Shown here: piece after piece, positions 15,704 to 23,861 of the stretch
Layout of the letters: each line of letters opens with the position of its first letter
Position numbering within the stretch: the stretch's first letter is position 1
Source of the DNA: an uncultured Elusimicrobiales bacterium
GTDB lineage: Bacteria > Elusimicrobiota > Elusimicrobia > Elusimicrobiales > Elusimicrobiaceae
NCBI GenBank assembly: GCA_934667625.1
Contig: CAKUMH010000004.1
Coordinates: 1 to 64,000, forward strand
Length of the DNA: 64,000 nucleotides
Direction: 5' to 3'
Position numbers and translations under genes: made by a program
Notes under the pieces: generated by a model
Databases searched by the model: none
What the model was told of the DNA's origin: nothing
The model's input: only the letters and a program-made list of their open reading frames with translations

Positions 15704-17089
15704 TCAGACGGCCACATCTGCCGTTTCGGCAGGTTTTTCATGGTCGTCATCGTCGTCTTCGTCATGGGCCAGGATAGCCATGCCAAACGTCACCACGCCA
15801 ATGCGTCCAATCAGCATAGTGGCGATAATGACCAATTTGCCAATCCACGAAAGCTGCGGCGTAATGCCTGTAGACAAGCCGGAGGTGCTCAGCGCGGAGG
15901 TGGATTCAAACAAAATACTTAAGAAAGGCAAATCCTCCGTCCACGTGAGTAAAAAGATACTGGCAAACAGCAGGAGCAAATAAAGCAGGAAGGTGGACGT
16001 GGCCGCATACATGCGCACCAAGGGTAGGCGCCGGCCCAAAAATTCCACGCGGTTATTTAGGCGCAGGCGGTTAAACATAATCGCCATGACGCTGACAAAG
16101 GCTGTCGTTTTGATACCGCCTGCCGTGCCGGAGGGAGAACCGCCAATGCTCATAAGCAGCATTAAAATAAGCAGTGAGCAAGCCGAAAGCGTGCCGATAT
16201 TCACCGTGTTGTATCCGGTGGTTGTCATGGCGGTGACGGACTGAAAGAACGCTTCCCACCAGGTAACCGTTGGGTTGGTGATAAACACCATAAATGTGCC
16301 AAAGGCCACAATCACCAGCGTGGAAAGGCAAATGATTTTGGTGGTAAAAGAGATTTCCTTTGTTTTGCGCCGGACAAAGTTAAATAGGTCCGTCACCACG
16401 ATAAACCCCATGGCGCCCGCCAGCGACAGGCAGGAAATGACCAAGTTCATCGTTTTGCTGTCGGTAAAATTTTCCAGGCTGTTGTTCCAAAGCGAAAATC
16501 CCGCCGTGCAGAAGGACGAAACACTGTGGAAAATGCTGTACCAGGTGGCGTCAAACAAGCCGAAATTATGGTGTCGGAAATAGTTAAATAAAAACACCGC
16601 GCCGATACTTTCCGCAATAATGGTGAATCCCAAGGCCGCCCACAAAAAATCCTTTAAATTAAGCGTGTTCGGCAGGGAAACCTCGGCTGATAGCGCCTCC
16701 TGCTGGCTGCGGCGCAGGCGGTGCCGCTGTGAAAAAGAAAGGTACACAAAGGAGGAAAACGTCATGTATCCCACCCCGCCTACCTGAATGAGGAACAGCA
16801 CTACCAGCTTGCCTAAAAACGTGTAGGAATCGGCAAAATTCACGCTGTTTAGCCCGGCCGTAGAAACCGCCGCCGCCGAGGTGAACAAATTGTCTATAAA
16901 CGACACATGTGTTGTGTTCATAAACGGTAGGGACAGTACAATCCACCCCAGCACCGTGTAGGACAAAATCGTTTGGGCGATGTTTTGGTGCGGGGTAAGA
17001 TGCAGCAAAAACAGCGAATACTTTTTGGCGGAGAGTTTTACAAACTCCTTTACTTTGGCGTAAGATTCACGCCATTTAATCAGTTGCAT
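15704..17089 (-). CDS. TrkH/KtrB family potassium uptake protein
   Basis: The membrane pore subunit of a K+ (or Na+/K+) uptake system, 461 residues. Four P-loop-like filter segments can be picked out: STAGLNSVNF, FCTAGFSLWNN, TTTGYNTVNI and LSTSGLSTGI, between pairs of hydrophobic helices (M1-P-M2 repeats). The C-terminus is unusual: an acidic tail (DEDDDDD) after the last helix. No TrkA/KtrA regulatory subunit lies nearby. The leaderless-type box TATAAT ends 6 nt before the ATG. Confidence 0.85.
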   Translation of the reverse strand: MQLIKWRESYAKVKEFVKLSAKKYSLFLLHLTPHQNIAQTILSYTVLGWIVLSLPFMNTTHVSFIDNLFTSAAAVSTAGLNSVNFADSYTFLGKLVVLFLIQVGGVGYMTFSSFVYLSFSQRHRLRRSQQEALSAEVSLPNTLNLKDFLWAALGFTIIAESIGAVFLFNYFRHHNFGLFDATWYSIFHSVSSFCTAGFSLWNNSLENFTDSKTMNLVISCLSLAGAMGFIVVTDLFNFVRRKTKEISFTTKIICLSTLVIVAFGTFMVFITNPTVTWWEAFFQSVTAMTTTGYNTVNIGTLSACSLLILMLLMSIGGSPSGTAGGIKTTAFVSVMAIMFNRLRLNNRVEFLGRRLPLVRMYAATSTFLLYLLLLFASIFLLTWTEDLPFLSILFESTSALSTSGLSTGITPQLSWIGKLVIIATMLIGRIGVVTFGMAILAHDEDDDDDHEKPAETADVAV

Positions 17090-17095
17090 ACTTTT

Positions 17096-17101
17096 ATTAT
17101 A
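17096..17101 (-). promoter_or_regulatory. Leaderless -10 box of trkH (TATAAT, 6 nt to ATG)
   Basis: Perfect TATAAT on the minus strand, 6 nt before the ATG at 17089. Confidence 0.55.
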
Positions 17102-17172
17102 TAAATTTGCCAGGGTGGCACAACAGCCAAGGGCGTAATTCTTTCCCGGTATCTGCCCGGTTTATGGGACAC

Positions 17173-17201
17173 AAAAAAAACCACGCTTTCGCGTGGTTTT
17201 T
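17173..17201 (-). terminator. Terminator of tRNA-Asn
   Basis: The stem AAAACCACGC-TTTC-GCGTGGTTTT is just past the tRNA 3' end on the minus strand, with a run of A on the plus strand that gives the U-tract. Confidence 0.85.
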
Positions 17202-17204
17202 AAA

Positions 17205-17279
17205 TGGCTCCCCGAGTAGGGCTCGAACCTACAACCTACCGGTTAACAGCCGGTCGCTCCACCATTGAGCTATCGGGGA
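17205..17279 (-). tRNA. tRNA-Asn (anticodon GTT)
   Basis: The cloverleaf on the minus strand has acceptor TCCCCGA / TCGGGGA, D arm GCTC / GAGC, anticodon arm ACCGG-CTGTTAA-CCGGT with GTT, and T arm GTAGG-TTCGAGC-CCTAC. Discriminator G is followed by an encoded CCA, unlike tRNA-Gly at 8478. It lies 58 bp downstream of the MFS gene on the same strand. Confidence 0.96.
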
Positions 17280-17337
17280 AAAATCTGTTTTTTAAAACGT
17301 CTCATCCTTGCTACATATTTATTTTAGTAAATCTGTT

Positions 17338-18579
17338 TTATTTTGTAAACACTTTTTTATTTCCCGACGATAAAATCGGCCAAAAATCTTCTTTCCGGCG
17401 TGCCCAAACACTCAAAATTACGAGGCCCCCAAACACGGCACTCACCGTTAGCAGCGTGTTTTGCAGTCCGGCAGCCTCTATCAGTGCGGCGAGCGCCAGC
17501 ACGCACAGGCTTTCCACGGTGTAGGTGGCGGTGGCGTAAAGCCCCAGCGTTTTGCTGCGCAGCTCCTTAGCCGTGCGGAGCAAAATGAGGCTGGTGATCA
17601 TCGCACCGAAGGCCCCAAAGGGCACGCCGCACAAAGTCGTGGCGGCCAGTACAATCGGGCGTGGCAAATGGAAATACAGAACCAGGACAGAAACCAAATA
17701 TCCCAAATAGTTGCAGCTGAGTAACGTAAAGAAGGAAAACTTTTTCGCCCGCGCCGCAAACCATAACGCTCCGCAAAAGGCTCCCAGGCCAAACGCCGCA
17801 CCCAAAAAACCCAGGTATACGGAGTTGAGGCCGTGCGTGTAAATGTAAGAAGGCAGCAGCACCAGCTCCCACGATTGCCCCAAGATAAAGGTCGGCACGG
17901 TAAAGAGGATTGGTTCCCACAGGGAACGGTCGGTTTTTAGCTGTGTCCAAACTTCCAGGTAGCTGGGAAGCGGGTGCAGTTGCCGCGGCCTGCGGTTGGA
18001 ATACATAATAATGCACAGGGTAACGATGACCATACAAAACGCCACGCACCATTCCCACGCGCGCAAAAGTCCCGCGGCAGCAATCACGGCGCCGGCCAAC
18101 AAAGGCCCGGCCACAGACATAATGCCTTCAAACGCTTCAATAAATCCCGAGGTGCGCGAAAGCGGAACATCTGCATAGCGCGAAAAAGTGGGTGACAGCG
18201 CCGTCCGTGCCAGCTCGCCCGGGGCATCAAAAAAGGAACTTAAAAAAATGAGCAGCCCGATGAGCCACGGCCGGTCCATCCCACACACAATCAGTGCGGG
18301 AATGGTTCCCAGTAAAATCAGTTGGCTCACTTCACACGCCAGCATGGTTTTGGAACGGCCGAATTTATCAATCAGCGGTGCCCCAAATAAGGAAGAAAAA
18401 ATGTTGGGCAGCAGGGCACAAAAGCCCACCACGCCCGCCCACAGCACGCTGCCGGTGGTGGACAAAATATACCACGGCAGCAAAATTTGCATAAATTGGT
18501 TAGTTAACGACGAGAAGGCTTCCGTCGTTAATAGCAGCCGCAGGGGCGTTTTGTTGGTTTTTCTAGTTAGTAAAAGCAT
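17338..18579 (-). CDS. Major facilitator superfamily transporter
   Basis: An inner-membrane secondary transporter of 413 residues with about 12 predicted helices. The N-half shows QFMQILLPWYILSTTGSVLWAG-like MFS_3 features and the loop between helices 2 and 3 GAPLIDKFGRSKTM (the GxxxDRxGRR-type motif A). The pattern resembles drug or siderophore exporters (macrolide efflux/EntS group), but no substrate can be assigned. No clear ribosome site or -10 box is seen at the correct distance. tRNA-Asn follows on the same strand. Confidence 0.75.
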   Translation of the reverse strand: MLLLTRKTNKTPLRLLLTTEAFSSLTNQFMQILLPWYILSTTGSVLWAGVVGFCALLPNIFSSLFGAPLIDKFGRSKTMLACEVSQLILLGTIPALIVCGMDRPWLIGLLIFLSSFFDAPGELARTALSPTFSRYADVPLSRTSGFIEAFEGIMSVAGPLLAGAVIAAAGLLRAWEWCVAFCMVIVTLCIIMYSNRRPRQLHPLPSYLEVWTQLKTDRSLWEPILFTVPTFILGQSWELVLLPSYIYTHGLNSVYLGFLGAAFGLGAFCGALWFAARAKKFSFFTLLSCNYLGYLVSVLVLYFHLPRPIVLAATTLCGVPFGAFGAMITSLILLRTAKELRSKTLGLYATATYTVESLCVLALAALIEAAGLQNTLLTVSAVFGGLVILSVWARRKEDFWPILSSGNKKVFTK

Positions 18580-18628
18580 ATTCCGTACGTAAAAAATTAT
18601 ATAAAATGATATATAGGAGGGGGAAGTT

Positions 18629-19597
18629 ATGGCAGAATATAAAGATTATTACAAAATACTGGGCGTAAACAAAACCGCCTCAGACGCCGAAATTAAAAAG
18701 GCGTTTAAATCCATGGCGCGCAAGTACCACCCGGACATGCACCCGGAAGCGGAAAAGGCTAAGTGGACCGAAAAATTTAAAGATTTAAACGAAGCCTACA
18801 CCGTCCTGTCCGATAAGCAAAAACGTACCATTTACGACCAAGTGGGCGAGCAAGGATATCAGGATTATGCCCGCGGCGGCGGTGCCTCTTCCCGTGCCCG
18901 TTCAACGGGCGGAAATCCGTACCAGCAGTACCAACAGTATTCATACGGCGGCAATGCCGGCGGTTTCTCTGGCTTTGGCGGGGCTGGCGGCGCGCAGGCG
19001 TTTGGCGGCGGAGATTTTAGCGATTTCTTCCAAAGTATTTTTGGCGGTATGGGCGGCGGCGGTTTTTCCGGTTTTGGCCAAAACTTTGGCCGCAGTGCCG
19101 CGTCCGGCCAGGTGGCAGGCGATGTGGAAGCCGAGCTGACCCTTAACTTGGAAGACGCCCACCGCGGCGGCCCGATGCAGATGACGCTGCCCAACGGACG
19201 CACGGTTACAGTCAAGCTGCCGGCGGGCGTGAGCGAAGGGAAAAAGATTAAGCTCAAAGGAATGGGCAACCCCACGCGGCGCGGTAACGGTGATTTGTAC
19301 CTCGTGGTAAAAATCCGTCCGCATGCCATGTTCCGTTTGGAAGGGGAGGACCTGCACGTTCCCGTCACCATTATGCCGTGGACCGCTGCCTTGGGGGGCG
19401 CCATTTATGTGCCCACCCTGGACGGCCCTGTAAAGGTCAAAGTGCCGGCGGGTACGCACAATGGCAAAAAGCTTAAACTAAGCGGCAAAGGGCTAAGCGC
19501 CAAGGGCGACTTGTACGTTACGCTGACGATAGACGTCCCGCGCACGCTTACCAAGGAACAAAAGGACCTGTTTGCCAAGCTGGCCGCTTTGGGTTAA
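18629..19597 (+). CDS. DnaJ-class co-chaperone lacking the zinc domain (CbpA-like)
   Basis: A co-chaperone that stimulates DnaK and delivers clients. Its 322 residues comprise a J domain (about 5-70) with the HPD motif in KYHPDMHPE, a Gly/Phe-rich linker ([11 protein letters not shown] and repeats, about 85-160), and two C-terminal beta domains ([31 protein letters not shown]). The four CxxCxGxG repeats of DnaJ are absent, so this is the CbpA/DjlA-II type. AGGAGGGGG lies before the start. It is monocistronic, with a terminator directly after. Confidence 0.88.
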   Translation: MAEYKDYYKILGVNKTASDAEIKKAFKSMARKYHPDMHPEAEKAKWTEKFKDLNEAYTVLSDKQKRTIYDQVGEQGYQDYARGGGASSRARSTGGNPYQQYQQYSYGGNAGGFSGFGGAGGAQAFGGGDFSDFFQSIFGGMGGGGFSGFGQNFGRSAASGQVAGDVEAELTLNLEDAHRGGPMQMTLPNGRTVTVKLPAGVSEGKKIKLKGMGNPTRRGNGDLYLVVKIRPHAMFRLEGEDLHVPVTIMPWTAALGGAIYVPTLDGPVKVKVPAGTHNGKKLKLSGKGLSAKGDLYVTLTIDVPRTLTKEQKDLFAKLAALG

Positions 19598-19615
19598 GCG
19601 GCGGTAAGTTCTTAT

Positions 19616-19648
19616 ACCGGGCGGGATGCAAGTTTTCCGCCCGGTTTT
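19616..19648 (+). terminator. Rho-independent terminator
   Basis: The stem ACCGGGCGG / CCGCCCGGT with a 12-nt loop, followed by TTTT. Confidence 0.75.
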
Positions 19649-19728
19649 ATAACCCAAAAAATACACCTGCCCAAACGCACGGTGTTTGCTACAATAAGGT
19701 GTACTACCATAAAAAAAGGGGGTGTGGT

Positions 19729-20112
19729 ATGTCTGTAAAAATAACGTTGGGTGAAAATTTAACCACCGCTGTTCGGCTGGAGAACCACGACGCACTCGTC
19801 AAAACCGCGCATAACGATCCGCGGCAGGACATGCAGCCGGGGGAACTCTTGGCCGGTGCCTTGGGGGCCTGTATGCTGACGATGATCGGTTACGCCGCGC
19901 AAAAACGCGGGGAAAACGTAACGGGTACACAGCTAAAAATAGAACCGGTGTTTGGCGCAAAGCCGCGGCGCGTGGTGGAGGTGAAGCTGTCGTTCGCCTT
20001 CCCGGCGGCGCTTTCGGACGTGCAAAAAAAGTTTTATGTCCAAGCGGCGCAAACCTGCCCGGTGCATAACAGCCTGCGGGAAGATATTGTCTACAAAGTA
20101 GAAGTACGATAA
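19729..20112 (+). CDS. OsmC/Ohr family protein
   Basis: A 127-residue peroxiredoxin-like protein of the OsmC superfamily, which reduces organic hydroperoxides through a reactive Cys pair. Both Cys are present: GALGACMLTMIG and AQTCPVHNSL. The ATG at 19729 follows GGGGGTG and gives the family N-terminus; an in-frame ATG 30 nt upstream has no ribosome site. It likely protects an anaerobe against oxygen stress. It is a single gene with a TACAAT box and a terminator. Confidence 0.82.
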   Translation: MSVKITLGENLTTAVRLENHDALVKTAHNDPRQDMQPGELLAGALGACMLTMIGYAAQKRGENVTGTQLKIEPVFGAKPRRVVEVKLSFAFPAALSDVQKKFYVQAAQTCPVHNSLREDIVYKVEVR

Positions 20113-20128
20113 AACCGCTCTTTGCCTG

Positions 20129-20160
20129 GCCCCGCGTTTTTTGGCGCGGGGTTATTTTTT
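20129..20160 (+). terminator. Rho-independent terminator
   Basis: The stem CCCCGCG / CGCGGGG is followed by a T-rich tract ending in six T. Confidence 0.75.
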
Positions 20161-20227
20161 GCCTAAACACTTAGGCCCAGTGCGCAAATAGGCCCTTTGG
20201 CCCTGGCGGCGCATTCGCGCAAAGCAC

Positions 20228-20233
20228 TATAAT
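20228..20233 (+). promoter_or_regulatory. -10 box 7 nt before the protease ATG
   Basis: TATAAT followed by 7 nt and the ATG at 20241; probably leaderless, with spacing one base longer than the other cases in this window. Confidence 0.45.
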
Positions 20234-20240
20234 AAAGAAT

Positions 20241-21338
20241 ATGGGAAAGTATTGGCTGACTCTTTTTTTATGTTTAGGCTTTTTAGCGCCCGCGCAGGCA
20301 CAGCTCTTTCGCGTGCCGTTTTCTTATGGCCGTTTGGCCCGCACCGGGGCGGAAATGTTTGCGCATGTTAAAATTCAGCCCGTGCGTACGCAGCAGATTT
20401 ATGCTTCTGCCCGGTTGCAAATGCGGGCGCCTAAATCGCTTTTGACGCGTGTTCCGCGTTCGTTGGTGCAGGTGGCGCGGCTCACCTCGCCCACCGTGCT
20501 GGGGACGGGCTTTTTGTTCCGCTCCCATAATCGCCTGTGGGTGGCCATGCCGTATCACTTGGGCGGACGGGTGGGGCAAAAGCGCGTGGTGCGCGTTTTT
20601 GACGAAGAAAAAGGTTTTCGCCTATACGAGGTGCAGATTGTGGCCAGCGGAAACGCCGGCTGGTCCTCCGCCGATGTTTCGCTGGCGGAGCTGCCGGAGG
20701 AGGCGCTGAGCCATGGGGCGCGTCCTTTGCATATATCCCAACCCCAATTTGGCGTTCCGACGTATTCGCTGGGTTACACGGCCGGACCGTTCGGGCAGGG
20801 GGATTTGTTGCCCATGCGGCGGGATATTTTGTCCGCGGAAGGTTTTGGACTTATAGGGGAGCGTTACCTGCCGGGGGACAATGTGATGAACCCTTATTTG
20901 GTGAGCGGCTATTGCGGCTCTCCTGTGTTGCAGTGGCGCAACGGGCATTGGCTGGCGGTTGGCCTGCATGCGGGCGGATGTGCCTTCCCCGGCAAGCCGG
21001 GTTTTAACCGCACCTTTGCTATTAACCTCTCTTCCGCCTTGCCCCCGCTGTTAGACAGTTATCTCTATCCGTCAAACGGGATGGTTTCCCATTCACTTTC
21101 CTTCCGGGGGTGGCAGGTGGGGCGCATTGCCGTGGATGAGCGTGTGGCGCAAGTGAAGGTGTACCGGGGCAGCCGTTTGATTTTTTCGCGGGAACTGCGC
21201 AACGATCCCCGCCCCTATTCCGATGTGCACAGCGAGCTTGCCCTGGGCCCCTTAGTTACGCAGCCGGGCGACAAAATTGTATACGAAATTTTAAACTCAC
21301 GCCACAAATCCCGCACGCTGGTTTTTCAGATTCCCTAA
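20241..21338 (+). CDS. Secreted chymotrypsin-fold protease with Cys in place of the catalytic Ser
   Basis: An exported 365-residue protein (signal peptide 1-20 ending AQA). A trypsin-like domain spans about 78-270: GTGFLF, a His in VAMPYHLGG (H106), an Asp in SSADVSLAEL (D145) and the nucleophile region SGYCGSPVL. The usual GDSGGP Ser position is Cys225. Further on is VGLHAGG (H243), where viral 3C-type proteases carry GxHxGG to read P1 Gln/Glu. Residues 280-365 look like an additional beta domain. The H-D-C arrangement suggests an active cysteine protease, but this is motif-level inference; no assay or fold search was possible. It stands alone, upstream of a membrane HExxH protein. Confidence 0.6.
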   Translation: MGKYWLTLFLCLGFLAPAQAQLFRVPFSYGRLARTGAEMFAHVKIQPVRTQQIYASARLQMRAPKSLLTRVPRSLVQVARLTSPTVLGTGFLFRSHNRLWVAMPYHLGGRVGQKRVVRVFDEEKGFRLYEVQIVASGNAGWSSADVSLAELPEEALSHGARPLHISQPQFGVPTYSLGYTAGPFGQGDLLPMRRDILSAEGFGLIGERYLPGDNVMNPYLVSGYCGSPVLQWRNGHWLAVGLHAGGCAFPGKPGFNRTFAINLSSALPPLLDSYLYPSNGMVSHSLSFRGWQVGRIAVDERVAQVKVYRGSRLIFSRELRNDPRPYSDVHSELALGPLVTQPGDKIVYEILNSRHKSRTLVFQIP

Positions 21339-21359
21339 CGAAAAGCATGCTTTTATGGC

Positions 21360-21393
21360 ACCGCTTTCTTTTTCAAGAGGGCGGTTATTTTTA
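21360..21393 (+). terminator. Terminator of the protease gene
   Basis: ACCGCTTTCTT pairs with AAGAGGGCGGT (two G-U pairs), then TATTTTTA. A close copy of this hairpin occurs at 22057-22092. The next gene's TATAAT begins 3 nt later. Confidence 0.65.
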
Positions 21394-21395
21394 GG

Positions 21396-21401
21396 TATAA
21401 T
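21396..21401 (+). promoter_or_regulatory. Leaderless -10 box (TATAAT, 6 nt to ATG)
   Basis: Perfect TATAAT, exactly 6 nt before the ATG at 21408; no ribosome binding site fits between. Confidence 0.55.
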
Positions 21402-21407
21402 AATAAC

Positions 21408-21995
21408 ATGAAAAGCTTAGACCCTTACCGCCAAAGTTTTTTGTATTTTAAATGGAATTTTTGGAGCGTGCTGATTTTCACGGGCTTATTGCTGTGGGGT
21501 TGCACACACCTGGAAACTCCGCTGATGAAGGCCCTGTTGGACAATATCTTTGTCTACCTGCCCAATTATTTGACGCATGAATTTTCCCACCGGTTTTGGA
21601 GTGTTTTGAGGTGGCAATGGTGGACGTACGCTTCCGGCAACGCCATGGAAACGCTGATTCCGCTTATTTTATGTGTGTTGTCCCTGCGGTTGGCGGGCGG
21701 CCGGTTTTTGCAGCCCTTGCTGCTTTATTGGCTTTCCACCACGCTCTACGGGGCGGGCATTTATTGTGCAGACGCCCGCGCGATGAAGCTGCCCCTTACC
21801 TCTTCCGACATGATGACCAGCTACGCCGCCGGAGCGGTGAAAGGCGATTGGGTCTATATTTTAGAGCCGCTTGGCTTGCTCCAATACGACGTAATCATCG
21901 GACAAGTGTTGACGTATATGGGCGTTTTTTTCCTGCTGATGGCCTTTTGGAGTTTGTGGTATTATTGGGTGCATTACGAACAATACGGGGCCTGA
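21408..21995 (+). CDS. Polytopic membrane protein with an HExxH motif
   Basis: A 195-residue protein I do not recognise. Hydrophobic segments lie at about 18-35, 75-95, 98-118 and 165-185. HEFSH at 57-61 has the form of a zinc-metalloprotease site and falls just after a hydrophobic stretch (PNYLTHEFSHRFW); a second candidate ligand region is NAMETLIP. Intramembrane metalloprotease or a rhombosortase-like topology are possible, but a chance HExxH cannot be ruled out. It follows the secreted Cys-protease gene with its own leaderless promoter. Confidence 0.5.
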   Translation: MKSLDPYRQSFLYFKWNFWSVLIFTGLLLWGCTHLETPLMKALLDNIFVYLPNYLTHEFSHRFWSVLRWQWWTYASGNAMETLIPLILCVLSLRLAGGRFLQPLLLYWLSTTLYGAGIYCADARAMKLPLTSSDMMTSYAAGAVKGDWVYILEPLGLLQYDVIIGQVLTYMGVFFLLMAFWSLWYYWVHYEQYGA

Positions 21996-22051
21996 GGAAA
22001 CTGGTGCTCCGCGCCGCCCGGCCGTTTGCAAAGAATGGGGAAAGGGCCGCT

Positions 22052-22759
22052 TTATTGAACCGCTTTCTTTTTAAAGAGGGCGGTTATTTTTTGGGAACGG
22101 GTGTCGGAGCGGAGTGCGGTTTGGGCCAGCACCCGCCGGCTTTCGGCATCCGGTTGGGCGCCGTATTCCAATAGAAGGCGCAGGGCCTCCGGGTTTTGCG
22201 TGTGAAGCGCGTAATAGAGCGGGGTGTGGCCGTAAGCGTCTTGCAAGGCCAAATTTGCCCCGCGTTTAAGCATGTATTCCAGCAAGGAAAGGCGTTCTTT
22301 TTCCGTCGGGAATTTTTGCGTCAGCACCATGGTAAGCGGCGTGGCGTTTTGGTCGGTGCGTGCGTTGACATCAGCCCCGCGGAAGAGGAGCAATTTGGCG
22401 GCTTCTGCCCGGCCGTCCCGCGCGGCGATGAAAAGCGGCGTCCAACCGTTTGGCGTGGGCGCGTCCACGGGCAGGCCTTGGTCAACCAAAAAATTGAGCA
22501 GGTCCTCGTTGCCGCTGGACGCGGCCGCCTGCAAGGCGTTAAATTCCACGCCCGTATACTGTCGGTCCTCGTCGTCAAAATAAAGCACATGTGAAAGAGG
22601 AGCGCCCTCCTCCAGGTTTTCCTTGACGGCGGTTAAATCACCGTAATAGGCGTTGGACACCAGCGCCTCGCCCAGTGCGTTTTGGCGCGCCTGATGATAA
22701 CTGTAAACAAGCGCGAGGACCACGAAAACAAGGATAAAAATAGCAAATTTTTTCATCAT
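22052..22759 (-). CDS. Membrane-anchored ankyrin-repeat protein
   Basis: A 235-residue protein with an N-terminal transmembrane anchor (FAIFILVFVVLALVYSY) followed by about five ankyrin repeats. Examples are FNALQAAASSGNEDLLNFLVDQG, NGWTPLFIAARDGRAEAAKLL and YGHTPLYYALHTQ (shown in part). Ankyrin arrays mediate protein contacts; the partner is unknown and the domain would face the periplasm or cytoplasm depending on anchor orientation. The TAAAAT box ends 6 nt before the first of two ATGs, which favours 22759. Its last codons overlap the terminator hairpin of the convergent gene. Confidence 0.75.
   Translation of the reverse strand: MMKKFAIFILVFVVLALVYSYHQARQNALGEALVSNAYYGDLTAVKENLEEGAPLSHVLYFDDEDRQYTGVEFNALQAAASSGNEDLLNFLVDQGLPVDAPTPNGWTPLFIAARDGRAEAAKLLLFRGADVNARTDQNATPLTMVLTQKFPTEKERLSLLEYMLKRGANLALQDAYGHTPLYYALHTQNPEALRLLLEYGAQPDAESRRVLAQTALRSDTRSQKITALFKKKAVQ
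22057..22092 (+). terminator. Terminator of the HExxH membrane protein gene
   Basis: AACCGCTTTCTTT pairs with AAAGAGGGCGGTT through G-U wobbles, followed by ATTTTTT. It lies within the 3' end of the convergent ankyrin gene and nearly repeats the hairpin at 21360. Confidence 0.55.
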
Positions 22760-22765
22760 AAAACC

Positions 22766-22771
22766 ATTTTA
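22766..22771 (-). promoter_or_regulatory. Leaderless -10 box of the ankyrin gene (TAAAAT, 6 nt to ATG)
   Basis: TAAAAT on the minus strand, 6 nt before the ATG at 22759. Confidence 0.5.
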
Positions 22772-22868
22772 GCAAAAAGAGCGGCAGGTGCCTAACAGCG
22801 TTCTAGGCGCGCGGCAAAAAAGCTTGGCGCACGCGCTTGCCATTACGCGGTGTCTGCCGTGCCTGTGC

Positions 22869-22933
22869 GGTGCGGCGGTCCGTGCTTGTGCGCCGCGGTG
22901 GGCCGTGCTGGTCAGTAGCGGTGCGGCGGTCCG
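22869..22933. repeat. GC-rich region with a 14-bp direct repeat
   Basis: GGTGCGGCGGTCCG occurs at 22869-22882 and 22920-22933 in a non-coding GC-rich stretch (22785-22940). No gene is seen here. Confidence 0.6.
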
Positions 22934-22963
22934 CGGGGTTCCAACATCTTTCGTTATTTACAG

Positions 22964-22989
22964 GTCATGCTGAACTTGTTTCAGCATCT
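22964..22989. repeat. Short palindromic repeat, GTCATGCTGAA subtype
   Basis: GTCATGCTGAA-CTTGT-TTCAGCAT followed by CT. The same unit recurs at 48685 and, with one change, at 57799. The arms ATGCTGAA / TTCAGCAT are perfect. Confidence 0.8.
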
Positions 22990-23054
22990 ACCGTTTGTGT
23001 CGTGCGTTGTTGTCTTTTTTTGTGCCTTTTTCGGTCTGGTAAAACACAAAGGGG

Positions 23055-23082
23055 TTGTATTCGTTTTTTTTTTTGATAAATT
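23055..23082 (+). promoter_or_regulatory. Pilin promoter with 11-T spacer
   Basis: -35-like TTGTAT (23055-23060), a 16-bp spacer with 11 T (23064-23074), and -10 TAAATT (23077-23082). Same design as at 13747 and 28987. Confidence 0.55.
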
Positions 23083-23109
23083 TTGAGTATGCTCAAAATT
23101 TATCAAAAA
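23070..23109. repeat. 18-bp-arm palindrome over the pilin -10 region
   Basis: Perfect second copy of the palindrome at 13762: arms 23070-23087 and 23092-23109 around TATG. Confidence 0.8.
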
Positions 23110-23120
23110 GGAAGGTAGTT

Positions 23121-23642
23121 ATGAAAAACGTTACAGCGGGCCGATTAGGCGGCTTTACGCTTATTGAATTATTAGTCGTTGTCCTCATCATAGGTATCCT
23201 GGCAGCCATTGCTATGCCGCAATATCAAAAAGCTGTTTTAAAGGCGCGTATGATACAGGGAATTACCTTGCTTAATTCCATAAAATCAGCGGAGGAATCT
23301 TACTACATGGCCAATGGTTTTTATACGCAGAACTTTGACGACCTGGACCTTTCCATGCCGGCGGGAGGTGTAACAGAGGGGGACGTGATGCGTTATTCAA
23401 ACGGATTTACTTATTATTTAATGTCACCTGCCGATCCACACAGCATTTATGCGTCTTATGGGCCAGAAAATCGTATGGCGTGGATGATTTATTTGAACAA
23501 TGTTCCATCCGCTAACAAGGGGCAGGTGAAATGCTATTCCTACAATAATAACAAAATAACAGAAGCCGTATGCCAAGGCCTTGGCGGAAAAAACAAAGAG
23601 GATAAATGTGGCGGGGATTGCCAAGTTTTTACAGTTAAATAG
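23121..23642 (+). CDS. Type IV prepilin-like protein
   Basis: A fibre subunit of 173 residues from the ATG at 23121 (AAGGAAGG upstream). The leader [11 protein letters not shown] is cut before F12, with mature Glu5 and the helix [18 protein letters not shown]. The C-terminal region has four Cys ([20 protein letters not shown]), more than its paralogues, so extra disulfides are possible. The region upstream of the coding start is nearly identical to that of the pilin at 13813. Stand-alone gene with its own hairpin terminator. Confidence 0.85.
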   Translation: MKNVTAGRLGGFTLIELLVVVLIIGILAAIAMPQYQKAVLKARMIQGITLLNSIKSAEESYYMANGFYTQNFDDLDLSMPAGGVTEGDVMRYSNGFTYYLMSPADPHSIYASYGPENRMAWMIYLNNVPSANKGQVKCYSYNNNKITEAVCQGLGGKNKEDKCGGDCQVFTVK

Positions 23643-23680
23643 TTTTTTGCAATTTTCGGCTACTTTTTACCGTAACTAAA

Positions 23681-23713
23681 AACCGCCCCGAGCGTTATTC
23701 TCGGGGCGGTTCT
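23681..23713 (+). terminator. Terminator of pilin 3
   Basis: 12-bp perfect stem AACCGCCCCGAG / CTCGGGGCGGTT; the T-tract after it is short. Confidence 0.65.
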
Positions 23714-23723
23714 CTGCTATACT

Positions 23724-23793
23724 ACTAAACTTACTTCACCACTTTTTCGGTGGGTTGGATAGCCGCGAGCTGTTTATACAGGTCGCGTCTCCA
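23724..23793 (-). pseudogene. Duplicated 3' end of the PFOR gene
   Basis: These 70 bp repeat exactly bases 23855-23924, which encode the last residues (LYKQLAAIQPTEKVVK), the stop and a few bases beyond of the pyruvate:ferredoxin oxidoreductase gene. The copy has no start or upstream part and is separated from the real end by a terminator hairpin. Confidence 0.9.
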
Positions 23794-23805
23794 CGTTTAG
23801 GGATA

Positions 23806-23844
23806 AGAAAACCCCCGGTTCGCTAACGCTTGCCGGGGGCTTTT
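23806..23844 (-). terminator. Terminator of the PFOR gene
   Basis: Stem CCCCCGG / CCGGGGG with AAAA before and TTTT after; it sits between the true PFOR end and its duplicated copy. Confidence 0.75.
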
Positions 23845-23861
23845 CATCCTACTTACTAAAC

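Noticed and set aside
22785..22960. GC-rich stretch as a possible CRISPR or tandem array
   Set aside because: Only one 14-bp repeat pair with a 37-bp gap; no regular spacers and no cas genes in the window.
23055..23120. Upstream-extended starts of the pilins at 13765, 23055 and 29005
   Set aside because: These read back through the promoter palindrome (INFEYAQNL), which is explained as regulatory DNA; ribosome sites support the later ATGs.
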